NCBI GenBank assembly: GCA_033557685.1
Contig: JAWQRN010000434.1
Coordinates: forward strand, 1 to 29,712
DNA from: Sperchopsis tessellata
Lineage: Eukaryota; Arthropoda; Insecta; Coleoptera; Hydrophilidae
Length of the DNA: 29,712 bases
Direction of reading: 5' to 3'
The notes under the pieces are model-generated. The model searched no databases. It saw nothing but the letters and a program-made list of their open reading frames with translations, and was not told where the DNA came from. The position numbers and the translations under genes are program-made. Of the stretch, positions 10,388-19,214 are shown piece by piece (within the stretch, counting starts at the first letter, position 1; the number at the start of each line of letters is the position of its first letter).

Positions 10388-10586
10388 TATTATAACGAAT
10401 CCACTGTTACAGACTTCGGACCTTTCAACTATAGACACTATTCACATCCAACTTTCTAGTTTCTAGTCTAAAACGCAACTGAGAATGTAAAATAAATGTT
10501 TAAATCTTAACTATTTATGAATATATTATAACTATGAATTTAAAGACAAAGAAGCGAATTTCTGGTTGTAGTTTGTTTGTATAAAG

Positions 10587-10655
10587 TCAGTCGTAAAGAC
10601 AGTAAATGTGATATAATGTAACAGTTATTGGTATTCGAGAGTTTTAATGCTATGC
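10587..10655 (+). repeat. direct repeat, copy 1
   Basis: Shares agtca-gcgtaa-gaca, then aaatgtgatataatgtaaca, then tgctatgct with the segment starting at 10712. Spacing between the copies is 125 bp. The pair may be two units of a degenerate longer tandem repeat. Confidence 0.65.
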
Positions 10656-10711
10656 TCTTGACTTTGCAATTGGATTAATTAATTCGAAAAATATGGACGT
10701 TTGGTAATTAA

Positions 10712-10775
10712 AGTCAGGCGTAACGACAATAAATGTGATATAATGTAACACTTTAGTTTAAATGCTATGCTATCA
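10712..10775 (+). repeat. direct repeat, copy 2
   Basis: Second copy of the repeat at 10587-10655. The aaatgtgatataatgtaaca core is identical, and flanking positions carry small changes. Confidence 0.65.
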
Positions 10776-11458
10776 ACTTTCGTATTAGTTTCATAATTTC
10801 GAAGTAATTTCCACAATTGTGTGTACAATTATTCCTTAATAATAACAGATGAATACGGCAAATTTACATTAAATATTAAAATCTTAAAAAAATTATTCAA
10901 AAAACGCAAGATTGGTGTTGGGTAGTCGGCGTGGACTACCTGAAATTGAACAATATCTTGATGTATACCATGGGGGTATTTATTTAAAATAAAATGTATT
11001 TAATTTGCACAGTTCACAAAATACACAAGACTAAACACTTCACAAATGACTTATTAAAACTTTTACGAAACTAAACTTAACTTATAAACAACTTTGGATA
11101 TTTATATAAATTTACATTTCTGGCAAAATCTAATTCGTGATCAATGTAAAGTATTCTACAATTTTCTAGTTACTAACAAAAGATAATCGAATTAGTCAGG
11201 CGCATGGTGTTTTACGTCGATGTATTTGTATTTTGTAGTTTTGTACAACAATCGTTTTTAGGAGTTCTCAGATTCGTGCGATGTTACAATATAATTAAAA
11301 GGTACCTATAATCTGTTCTTCTTGCTAACATCATCCGTACACGACAAAAAAAAAACTAAAACAGATACGTAAGTGTTTCCATTGGAATTATTTGTTGTAA
11401 TCTCATATTTACGATAATAATCTATTTTCATTAGCGGATTTAGACTCGTAATTTTCTT

Positions 11459-11757
11459 ACCCGGTTTTTAGTCGGCTTTCAAAACTTTGGTTCCCGGTCG
11501 GTTTTCATAACCGGATTTCAAAACCGCGATTTCCGGTCGGTTTTAATAACCGAGGTTTTGGTCAGTTCTCACAACCGGGTTTTAAAACCGCGGTTTTTGG
11601 TCGGTTTTCATAACCGTGGTTTGCACAACCGGTAATCGGTCGGTTTTCATGACCGCGGTATTCGTAACCGGTTTCCGGGTTTCGACAAATTGAAAACCGC
11701 GGTTTTTAGTGGTAACAAAACCGGTTACCGGAATAACCGGTATTAGTCAACATCCCT
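11459..11757. repeat. CGGTT/AACCG-rich imperfect array, possible end of a non-autonomous hAT-like element
   Basis: About 300 bp are built from irregularly spaced ggtcggttttcataaccg-like units, each close to palindromic (cggttt...aaaccg). The array ends in accggtattagtcaacatcc-cta; its reverse complement starts tagggatg, reminiscent of hAT terminal inverted repeats. No matching left end was found, so the hAT idea is weak. GC content is clearly higher than in the flanks. The palindromic units could form many alternative hairpins. No coding capacity is visible. Confidence 0.6.
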
Positions 11758-11759
11758 AA

Positions 11760-12465
11760 TAGAAGTCCACTTACTTATTGCTTACTAATCTGCTGTAACC
11801 AAAAATGTCCACATAATAAAATATGAACACATTAGTGCAGCTATTTATATAATAATTAATCATACCTAGATTAAAGTTTTACATTGAGAATATTTTTTTA
11901 CCTGAAATATTGTTGCTAGCACTTGTGTTTAATGTAAATTCATTAAAATATCTTTTACATATCGCTTCTGATCGATTTTATCTGGACAGTAGTTGTCCCT
12001 GTTACATGTGTATAATGAATTAAATTTATATATACTGGGCAAACAAAAACATTTGAAATTATATAGATATAGCCGTCAAATCTAGTTTTACGAATCAATT
12101 TAAAATTTAATTTAAAATTTTTGGTACACAATATATTTTAAATATTTACCTTACATGCAGCATCCTTTGTTGTTAGAGTTATACTTTTTGTTAATATACC
12201 ATTTTATTTTGAAATTTAGCTACCTAAAAAAATATATAAATTTTAAGTGTACGATATGTAATCTCTAAAAATTAAGTAGTCATCAATTATCTAACATTAA
12301 TATAACCAATGATTAGGTAATATTTGCGGCCTTTATGTACTTTTAGACATAAATTTTAAATACATTAAACAATATGAATTTTCTTTCTGTATATTGGATT
12401 TGGAAAATGTCGACAGTTCGTCTAGTAGTTAAAGGGATATTTTTTAGGAGAGTGAAGTTACGTTC
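11760..12465. other. no gene recognised, AT-rich
   Basis: No open frame of note and no repeats with other parts of the window. The Penelope-like reverse transcriptase becomes recognisable only from about 12470. Confidence 0.45.
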
Positions 12466-12469
12466 ATGA

Positions 12470-13480
12470 AAGAGATTCATTTATTTTCGATTAAGGGCTC
12501 ATTTCTACGATCAAAGTTTTGGAGCTGCAATGTGTCCCCCGTTGTCCCTTACTGTTTCTAATGGAGGTATTTGAACATTTGGCATTATCGTCCTCCGTTA
12601 TAAAGCCCAAATACTGGTTCTGTTACGTAGAATACTAGAATGTTATTGATCGTTGGGACGAGATCATTCCAATATTTGTTTTACGATGGAAATAAAGTCG
12701 TCAAGCTCCATTTATTTCTTAGTTGTATTGTTGAAACGTAAATCCTATGCTTCACTACTTCATTCTATGCCCACCTTTATGAATACGCACCTGCATACAT
12801 TGTCACATCATCACACATCAGCAAGCTTGCTTGTTATGATAGTCTACCTTCCCAGAAATTACGTACATGCACCGCTGCACTTTTATCCAATAGATATACT
12901 TTGTCAATCTGTTAAAAAAATATCCTCTTATCGTTGTCAAAATACTTTGACGTGAAAGCGACAATTTTTATTCCATTCGTCAATAATTCGACGGACAAAA
13001 TTACCTTCAGTCTAGGAAAATTTGACATCAAAAAGGTAGTCTCACAATTCAAAAGAAAACGCAAGTTATCTCTTCATCAAAATATGTCATACCGTTGCAA
13101 TACCAAAGGGTATATGAGGTCCCTTGATCCTATGATAAAGTCTAAATCGGAGAAAGCAAGGATACGATTGCTACTCGTCTAAACGACTCTGTATTCGTCT
13201 TGGTTATATTACTCAATAAGTCATGGCTGAACATCGTTATGATATAGGTCATATCATTATGTTCTAAGATACTAAAGTCTTGGCTCGAGGGCAATCATAT
13301 TTTCCCAGAAAATTTAGAGAAGTCATTGAGGTTTATAATCGCGCAAACAATATTAATAGTGGCGATGTGAAAACCATCGTCACTATTAATATTCCCATAG
13401 CTTGGAGAGCCGCTACGGCAGGTTTCTGTTCTCCCACCCTCGATAATAGCCATCCGAATGGAACTGTGCCGACCTAGTGC
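12470..13480 (+). mobile_element. Penelope-like retroelement 1 (RT C-terminal half + GIY-YIG endonuclease), decayed
   Basis: The plus strand shows the last part of a Penelope-type RT: FYDQSFGAAMCPPLS near 12505, then MEVFEHLALSSSVIKPKYWF directly followed by CYVEY at 12621-12635, where YVDD is expected. Then come FTMEIKSSSSIYFLVVLLKR and HLHTLSHHHTS (family pattern Y-L-x-x-x-S-x-H-H). The linker VKATIFIPFVNNSTDKITFS and LGKFDIKKV follows at about 12950-13040. The GIY-YIG nuclease starts near 13104 (RVYEVP, then SYDKV-IGESKDTIATRLND). The C-terminal block is AEHRYDIGHII at 13220 and SYFPRKFREVIEVYNRANNI near 13300, with a stop at about 13475. GIY-YIG domains nick DNA to prime reverse transcription in these elements. 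Loss of both RT aspartates, several stops and frameshifts make it inactive. Confidence 0.85.
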
Positions 13481-13484
13481 CCAA

Positions 13485-13930
13485 CCTTCTCTCCAGTTTG
13501 TCCCTATATAAGTTAATTAGCCGAGCCCAGACCAGAGTGTTTAGATAATTCGTTGAAATAACAATACTCGTATGAAAAATGTCTCTTGTAACAGTGAATA
13601 TAACGTTGGAACATGTCCGAGGTCTACACGGTTTCCAGCTAGAAAGAATAATCACATAGATAATAGTCGTGGAATAATCGTTTGCAGTTAATTTTATTAA
13701 ACAAATCGCATATTAACTATTATGTTTGAATGGTACAACATAATTGTAGTTCATGCTTTAATTGTCATACAAATAAAAATCACGCAATGAACTTTGAAAA
13801 TTGCATTTCTAATTGAATTTTCTGTAGCATTTTTCAAATGTTAAACTCGGTTACCTATCTTGTAAAATGTCAATGCCATGATATAGCAAATGTGTTTCCG
13901 GGTGGAACCATGTACATGTATCATAGACAA
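13485..13930. other. 3' flank of Penelope-like element 1, no gene
   Basis: The first ~100 bp may be element 3' sequence. Beyond that nothing is recognised. Open frames here do not resemble proteins. Confidence 0.35.
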
Positions 13931-13931
13931 G

Positions 13932-14205
13932 AACTTAGATTTCTATTACATTTCATCATCATTATCAGCTACGGTATCCGTCGGTTATAAGGCTCCCTTA
14001 GACTCTTCTTCTCTTCTCTATTTGCCAATTTTCTCATCTAGTCGTGTCCCGCATGCCTTTTTATATCATCAGTTCACGTGTTCTGCGACATTCCTTACGT
14101 CCTTTTGTGAGGTCGTGGTATCCACTCCATTAAACGGTGTGTCGATCTGTTTCCATCCAATCTGCATCTTTGGCCCATCATTTAAACTGGCATTTACGAT
14201 ATATT
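13932..14205 (-). mobile_element. 3' end of an RTE-type LINE with TGATGATG-like tail
   Basis: Reading down the minus strand: MEWIPRPHKR near 14120, TDDIKRHAGHD-MRKLANREE near 14070, then SLREPYNRRI and a run of LIMMM (tgataatgatgatgaaatg) at about 13950. This is the usual C-terminal pattern of arthropod RTE elements (V-L-x-W-x-P-R, W-T-D-D-I-K-R-x-A-G-x-x-W-M, E-A-Y-x-Q-x-x), followed by the trinucleotide tail these elements carry. The plus-strand open frame over the same bases is a shadow. Only the last ~90 codons are present, with frameshifts and stops. Confidence 0.7.
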
Positions 14206-14232
14206 ATACCATATATTTCGTCGACTGTTATA

Positions 14233-14600
14233 TCTAGGGCTCGAAATCGGTTAAAACCGATTTTCATATTTATTTCTTAAAATCGAAACCGAGTTATCAA
14301 AACCAGTTTTAATGCGCTTTTTGTTTTCTATTGTTTAGTTTTAAATGCGTTTGCCTAAAGAGCTCAGTTTACACCTTAACTAATTTTTTAGTTTACACTA
14401 TAAATGGAAATATAATGAAGAGAGTGATACATAAGAAGATAGTGAAATATGTGACGATAAAGACAAAGGAAATTAACTGGACATGATTTTTCAATCAATT
14501 TGGCGAATGAGCCAAAACACGAATTTTCAAAAAGTATAAATAAAATCGAAAAATTGTTAAACGTTTTCGAAAATCACCAACAAAAATGAAATATTGCAAG
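14233..14600 (+). other. possible left end of a hAT-like element, weak
   Basis: The sequence begins tagggctcgaaatcggttaa and contains several aaccg/cggtt motifs, recalling the array end at 11757. A short frame near 14405-14465 reads KWKYNEESDT-EDSEICDDKD, an acidic stretch of the sort seen near hAT transposase N-termini, but too short to be diagnostic. No right end and no transposase core were found. Confidence 0.2.
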
Positions 14601-14823
14601 AGCAAGGTTCAATGGGAAACAATATAAGCTTATACTAGACTGTAGAACTAAATGAATTAGTACGTTTTACGTGTAAGAAACAAACAATATATAATTCGAA
14701 GAACAATAATTGCAATCAATAATTTTAAGGGTCAAAATGGAGTTTGTTTGTTCGTGTTATTTTGACACAGTTCAGAACAGTCTTGCAGACAATGAGGTTT
14801 TCTGTTTTATGGATATTCATAAT

Positions 14824-15000
14824 AAAAAAAGGATGTTGTCCTTCCACAATTTGTAGAACCATAGCGACAAGTTTTTACCAGTCAGATAATTTCTAAGATT
14901 GATATTGTGCTTTGAGCGCAGGTGCTGTATTTATAGTGTCTAGAGCAAAACCGGCTATTATAATTATACAATTTGTGGAAGGATATCATCTTGTTTTTCT
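14824..15000. repeat. imperfect inverted repeat, ~33-nt arms
   Basis: The arm at 14824-14856 (aggatgttgtccttccacaa core) and the arm at 14966-15000 (ttgtggaaggatatcatctt core) are inverted copies with a few mismatches, separated by about 110 nt. This could be a small foldback element. No coding sequence is involved. Confidence 0.5.
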
Positions 15001-15296
15001 TTAACAATGAGGTAAATTATTGTTAGTGTTAAATTTTCATAGTCTAGCAAAGTCGAGATAGAAAAATTGTACAAGTGTTGTAGAGGAAAAGAAGCGCAAA
15101 GCTGAAAAATTTGCGACAAAAGCGAAAAACAACGAGTTTTTTTTAAATACTAATACAATTACTATAAACCAAATCAGCAGTACTGATTTAATGTTAAAAC
15201 AGGAATTACACAACAAACACCACAAAAATTATTATTACTATAAAGTGTCGTTTCGATATGTCTATATGTCACACAGAAGAACAAGGTAAATAAATA

Positions 15297-16020
15297 CAGG
15301 ACAATTCACAATATCCCCCCCCACCACGCTTAACTATTTTATTATAGGAACTATAAAAAAAGTTAAATATAAAAGTTATAGGGTTTCATCTATATATTTT
15401 TTTTAATATTACTAAAAAACAATTATCTGCATAGGTTACGTCATATAAGATAAGAGGTGATTTTCTTAAAGGGAACACCTGTATATTTTTACATTTTCTT
15501 TTTAAAAAATATAAAAGCTTCAAGAAGAGCAATACCCAAATCGCCCAGCTCCCAATGAAAATACATGTATGAATACTTATAGGTATTGAGATTTGAGAGA
15601 TAATAACAGTCTTAGAAGAAACAGACGACGTAGCACTAGAGTAAACGAGAATGAAGGTCTTGATATTTTGATTCGTTTCGAAGGTTCCTATGAAATAATT
15701 TACTCATACAAAGAAAAATACGTAGCACTATATTTTGCACCTGCATCAGGACTTAAAAACTATAAAAAAATTTCAAAATGGTCACCATTATTTAAAGCAT
15801 AAAGTTCATATCTTCTTCTTAAATTATGTTATTGTTGCCCCAGTTTAATTCATACATTTCTCCCTTAATCTCTTTTTAATAGTTTCTCTGATTAAAATTA
15901 CTATTAACTTCCAAAGGTGTTATATCGGGGTTGTTTGGTGGCCCTAGAATGGGTCCGCCATTACCAATGCAAACATCCACAACATTTTGTGGGGACGCTC
16001 CGTCCTGTTGCCAAATTATG
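15297..16020 (-). mobile_element. Tc1/mariner-like family 'A/B/C', copy A: 3' end with long terminal repeat and transposase C-terminus
   Basis: The element end is placed at 15297 (CAGG next to TA at 15295-15296), followed by a run of eight C (15315-15322) and cttaactatttta. This terminal region of up to ~450 bp reappears in copies B and C. The transposase is read on the minus strand from about 16019: IWQQDGASPQNVV (second catalytic Asp present), IGNGGPILGPPNNPDITPLE, then after a gap NLRRRYELYALNNGDHFEI, with the stop at 15760-15762. These match the QQDGA, PPRSPDLTPLD and NGGHFEHL blocks of DDE_3-type insect transposases. Everything upstream of QQDGA is missing, because an R1-type LINE begins near 16050. 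Small internal deletions follow QQDGA and TPLE. Confidence 0.75.
15760..16020 (-). pseudogene. transposase C-terminal fragment of copy A
   Basis: DDE-domain tail of the element above: QQDGA block, PDITPLE block and terminal NNGDHFE block, ending in a stop at 15760-15762. The W in the expected L-W-P-P-R-S-P motif is G, and R-S is N-N. The plus-strand open frame over 15593-15802 is a shadow. Confidence 0.7.
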
Positions 16021-16049
16021 TGCTAAAGCTCCTCAGTAGGTGATACTGG

Positions 16050-16903
16050 ACGAGTTAACTATGAGAGGTGTTGCCCCATACTTGCTGAGGCTGGTAAGGA
16101 GTTACTTGAGTGGAAAAAGTATAATACTGGATGGTGGCACCAAAACGTAGGAATGACATATTACCGGAGGAATCCCACAGGGATCGGTGATCGGGCCGAC
16201 ATTATGGAACGTTCAATACGACAGAATACTACGGAAGCAACTTCAGAAAGGAGCGACGATGATTGCACTGGTGGTGGTGGCAAGAACGAAGACCGAGTTG
16301 ACCGACAGAGCAAATGAGGCCCTAGAACAGATTAGGGGTTGGATGACTGAACAAGGACTCAGTAGCTGGTGTGATCATCGTCCAAAGAAAGAAATAAAGT
16401 ACCTGGGAATTGTACTGGACCGGAGAAGAAGCTTTGTGGCGCATGTGGAACGGACGGTGACAGAGGTGGTGAAGACTATGGCGGCCTTGGCAAGACTGAT
16501 GCCAAACATCGGAGGGCCGAAAAGCAGCAAAATAAAAGTGCTGGGAGGAGTTGCCAACTCACTAATGTTGTACGGAGCTGAGGTGTGGAAGGTGGCTATG
16601 AGCCAGGCGCTTGCAAGGCAGCCCAAAGGAAGATGGCGATACGTGTATGTTCGGTATATGGAACTGTAACCGGAGTGACCATAGGGGTAATAGCTGGAAT
16701 ATCACCTGTTAATTTATTGGCAATAGAAAGAAGCGAATGGCACTATGGAGGCGCAACTACAAATGATGCCAAGCAGGAACTGGTGAGAAGATGGCAGATT
16801 GAGTGTGAGTAGGCCACGGAGAGCGTGCAAGCACAGACGCAGGTATAAACGGGCCAAGGGTGTTTCAGAGAATACCTGTACAAGATAAAGAGAGAAAATG
16901 GGT
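16050..16903 (+). mobile_element. R1-clade LINE RT/C-terminal fragment lacking the FADD loop
   Basis: The plus strand reads RGVAPYLLRLVRSYLSGKSI (16060-16120), GGIPQGSVIGPTLWNVQYD (about 16157-16213), then GATMIALVVVARTKTELT. In R1-type RTs the F-A-D-D-L-A segment sits exactly between GATMI and LVVVA, so here it has been removed in frame. The thumb continues as ANEALEQIRGWMTEQGL. A second in-frame loss joins to PKKEIKYLGIVLDRRRSF, then ALARLMPNIGGPKSSK and LMLYGAEVW. A frameshift leads to AAQRKMAIRVCSVYGTV, VIAGISPVNLLAIER, and finally GQGCFREYLYKIKRENG near 16855-16903, which corresponds to the T-G-H-G-x-F-x-x-Y-L block after the RT. The 5' part including the endonuclease is absent. A minus-strand LINE starts immediately after 16903. 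Confidence 0.88.
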
Positions 16904-16904
16904 G

Positions 16905-17456
16905 ATTCAAGAAAACTGTCTTGACTCTGCGTCGAAACTCTAAACTAGTAGGAGCATCCCTGAAAGACCGAGGCAGTTTATTATAAAACTTAAGCCCCAA
17001 ATAAATAGATGATCTTATATAGAACTCCGAACGTGGTATACCTAATTGAAAATGTTCACCAGATCTCGTGATATATCTCTGCACATCATTTGCAACTATA
17101 AATTTGTCCTTATGTTTGCGAATAAATGACACCAGAACAAACAGTCCACCACCCTCGGTATCCCGCGCTTGACAAACACAGGTCTACAGTGACTCCGGAG
17201 CTCGGCCGCCGACAAGGCTCTAACAGCTGAATAACCAGAATTGTATTCATGTTTTCGAGAGATGTGAATCCCCAGATGCGTAGTGCGTATCACCTTCTAG
17301 ATTCGAAAAGTACAAAATAGTCCGTTCTATCAGACGCAGAATCGAGCTCCCTGAATACAGTCTTTATAGCAAAACAAGCAGAAGACAGGGCACTTGCAAT
17401 ATCCCGTACATGAGGGACCCACTTAACCCTATTATACATCAGTAATCCCAAGGACT
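16905..17456 (-). mobile_element. Jockey/CR1-type LINE, RT C-terminal part
   Basis: Reading down from 17456: SLGLLMYNRVKWVPHVRDIA, SSACFAIKTVFRELDS, YFVLFESRR-YALRIWG, then HCRPVFVKRGIPRVVDCLF. After a frameshift near 17125 it reads SFIRKHKDKFIVANDVQRY, ITRSGEHFQLGIPRSEFYIR, SSIYLGLKFYNKLPRSFRD and FRRRVKTVFLNHPF. The order (L-G-x-x-x-D-x-x-x-W, Y-x-x-F-x-S-x-x-x-Y-x-x-x-x-W-G, C-R-P-L-F, Y-x-G-x-x-x-Y-N-x-L-P) is that of the thumb and C-terminus of Jockey/CR1 group elements. The fingers and palm are absent: the sequence switches at 17456 to an unrelated plus-strand element. Confidence 0.8.
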
Positions 17457-17529
17457 GATGAGTGTATTATTTTCTAATGTTTGTGTGGTGAAGTTAAATT
17501 TACGTGGAAGTGCCAGACTAGCTTTGCAG

Positions 17530-18760
17530 AAAGTTTTTTTTTTGGGAAAAAGCACGAATTTTAAGAGAGAGAGAGATGAGAAACTGCATCTCAGAATTAG
17601 AAGCTTTGTATCAAGAATGAAGGCAACTAAAAAAACACGTTGGGAAATCATCGGAGGCTTAAGAAAATAAGAAAAAAGGAGCAGGTTTTGAATTGAAATC
17701 ATATATCAATGTAGCAACAGCTGGAAAATGCACTGATAATATTGTGATAGAACATTCTCTCCCAGAGATATGGAAGTTGTATCACCAGAAGCAAAAGAGA
17801 AGAGAGGAAGCTTACTGCGGTCTTAGATAAATGTAAAATTAGTTACAGAGATGCAGTTCTTATTCTGATTGCTACTACCGAAGTATTAGGTGATAATTTT
17901 CTGAATTTTATCATCAACAGGTCATCCATTGGAACAGTATAAGAGCAGGCATCTTCTTTTGCTGCATACGGTCTCTTGAATGGTGATCAAAGCATTAGTT
18001 TTCGATACGGCAGAAATGTTTTAGAGGTGTGTGAGTTTTGATAGAATTTTTTTTAGAAGAAGATCTTTTGTATTTATATTGTAGACATCATATATATGAA
18101 ATCATTCTTAGAAGCGTTTTCGAGGAAAAGATAGGTAAAACTACAACTTCAACTGTATAAATTTTTAAAATTTTTTGAAAAGTTTGGCCCGGAATCAATG
18201 TTCATAATTACCGATCTTTGAGGGAACAGCATCCTAGAGAGGATTATAGCGAATTTTTAGAATTAACAGCAATTTTCCTTGGAAAGGCACTACCTTGAGG
18301 AATATATTTCCGTATTTTGCGAGGTGAATAGAAAAAGCAATTTATTGGTTGAAAATCTTTCTGCTTCGTGGTGAATTTGTATTATCAATACAAAATGAGA
18401 ATGCTATCTGTGGTATTTGTATTCTTCTCGTCGATGTATATGTCGAAGCATGGTTTTGCGCACCATCTGCTTCCAAAACACCGTATCTAGATCTTTCGAA
18501 ACTTTTTGAATATTAAGCTCTGTTGCTTTACAAAAACTAAACAATCATTTATGGTATTTGAGCTCTTAAGTTGTCGCATTAGCTTTCCTTGAGTCAAGTT
18601 TGTCATTTGTATCGTAAAAAGAGGTCAGTGCTTTGAATTACGAAACAGAATCATCAAATGAAATTGAGAAGCGAATACAAGTAAACATCGATAAAGTCAT
18701 AGAAATTATTATCAACGGATTTGAAATGCATCTGCCAGAAGTGGAGAAGTCCTTCTAAGT
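17530..18760 (+). pseudogene. decayed member of an unnamed multicopy arthropod/cnidarian protein family, probably transposon-borne
   Basis: Successive plus-strand segments match, in order, a large protein I know only as a multicopy uncharacterised family in insect, crustacean and cnidarian genomes. They are KTRWEIIGGLRK near 17630, LTAVLDKCKISYRDAVLILI and GDNFLNFIINRSSIG near 17805-17940, LYLYCRHHIYEIILRSVFEE near 18070-18130, YSEFLELTAIFLGKALPRGI near 18250, YWLKIFLLRGEFVLSIQNEN then GICILLVDVYVEAWFCAPSA near 18335-18470, and SKTPYLDLSKL. CRHHI-E-x-x-L looks like a metal- or acid-type active-site block, but I cannot assign chemistry. Multiple stops and frameshifts exclude function. It lies between two minus-strand LINE pieces, consistent with an inserted transposon; ends were not identified. 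Confidence 0.5.
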
Positions 18761-18842
18761 TCGATGTCAAATCCAATCCGCTAGATTCGATATTTTATTT
18801 AAGATATTACCAGAATTCAATGTTGGTAGTTTCAGAAGATAC

Positions 18843-19039
18843 TTAGATACTTAGAGTTTTACGCCTAATAATCAATGGTGTTTTCTGGGCTTCGACCTGC
18901 AAATCATGGACTGGTGTATAAATCATAGCTCCCACATAAATTCGTAAAGCTTTACTTTGTATAACATCCAATCTTTTTAGATTAAAGTAGCTCGCAGAAG
19001 CATACAATATACATTTATATTCTAACACAGATCTTATAT
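18843..19039 (-). mobile_element. LINE RT C-terminal fragment (piece 1 of an apparently split copy)
   Basis: The minus strand reads IRSVLEYKCILYASASYFNL, KRLDVIQSKALRIYVGAMIY, TPVHDLQVEAQKTPLIIRRK and TLSI, then a stop. This is the Jockey/R1-like post-thumb segment (R-S-x-L-x-Y-G-x-x-x-Y-x-x-A-x-x-x-x-L-x-x-L-D-x-x-x-x-x-A-L-R-x-x-x-G-A). Its first 51 bp (18989-19039) are repeated at 23371-23421, where the upstream RT part of what looks like the same LINE continues. Confidence 0.75.
18989..19039. repeat. 51-bp direct repeat flanking a 4.3 kb block, left copy
   Basis: Identical to 23371-23421 except for one base in the ...tctaacaYagatc... segment. Both copies are LINE sequence encoding I-R-S-(V/M)-L-E-Y-K-C-I-L-Y-A-S-A-S on the minus strand. 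Similarity between the two sites stops abruptly at both ends of the 51 bp. Confidence 0.9.
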
Positions 19040-19214
19040 GGAGTCGACAGCGACAGCATAATAAAAACGATGAAGGATAAGAGGAAGAGAAGACAATAAG
19101 AGACACCCTCCTCTCTGAAGTAATGTCCAGCACTTCTTCGTACGTTAGATGAAGTTCGGAGTGTCAATGAGTATCCCCCCCCCTCACAAAAAAAGAAAAA
19201 CACCTCAGTAGAAA

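Larger units (their letters stand above)
10400..11455. other. no gene recognised; two related ~60-bp direct repeats
   Basis: AT-rich sequence downstream of the mariner copy. Apart from the pair of direct repeats at 10587 and 10712, I see no protein similarity and no RNA gene. Confidence 0.4.

Noticed and set aside
13890..14237. 115-codon open frame on the plus strand
   Set aside because: The minus strand over the same bases carries the RTE C-terminal pattern and its TGATGATG-like tail, so this is a shadow.
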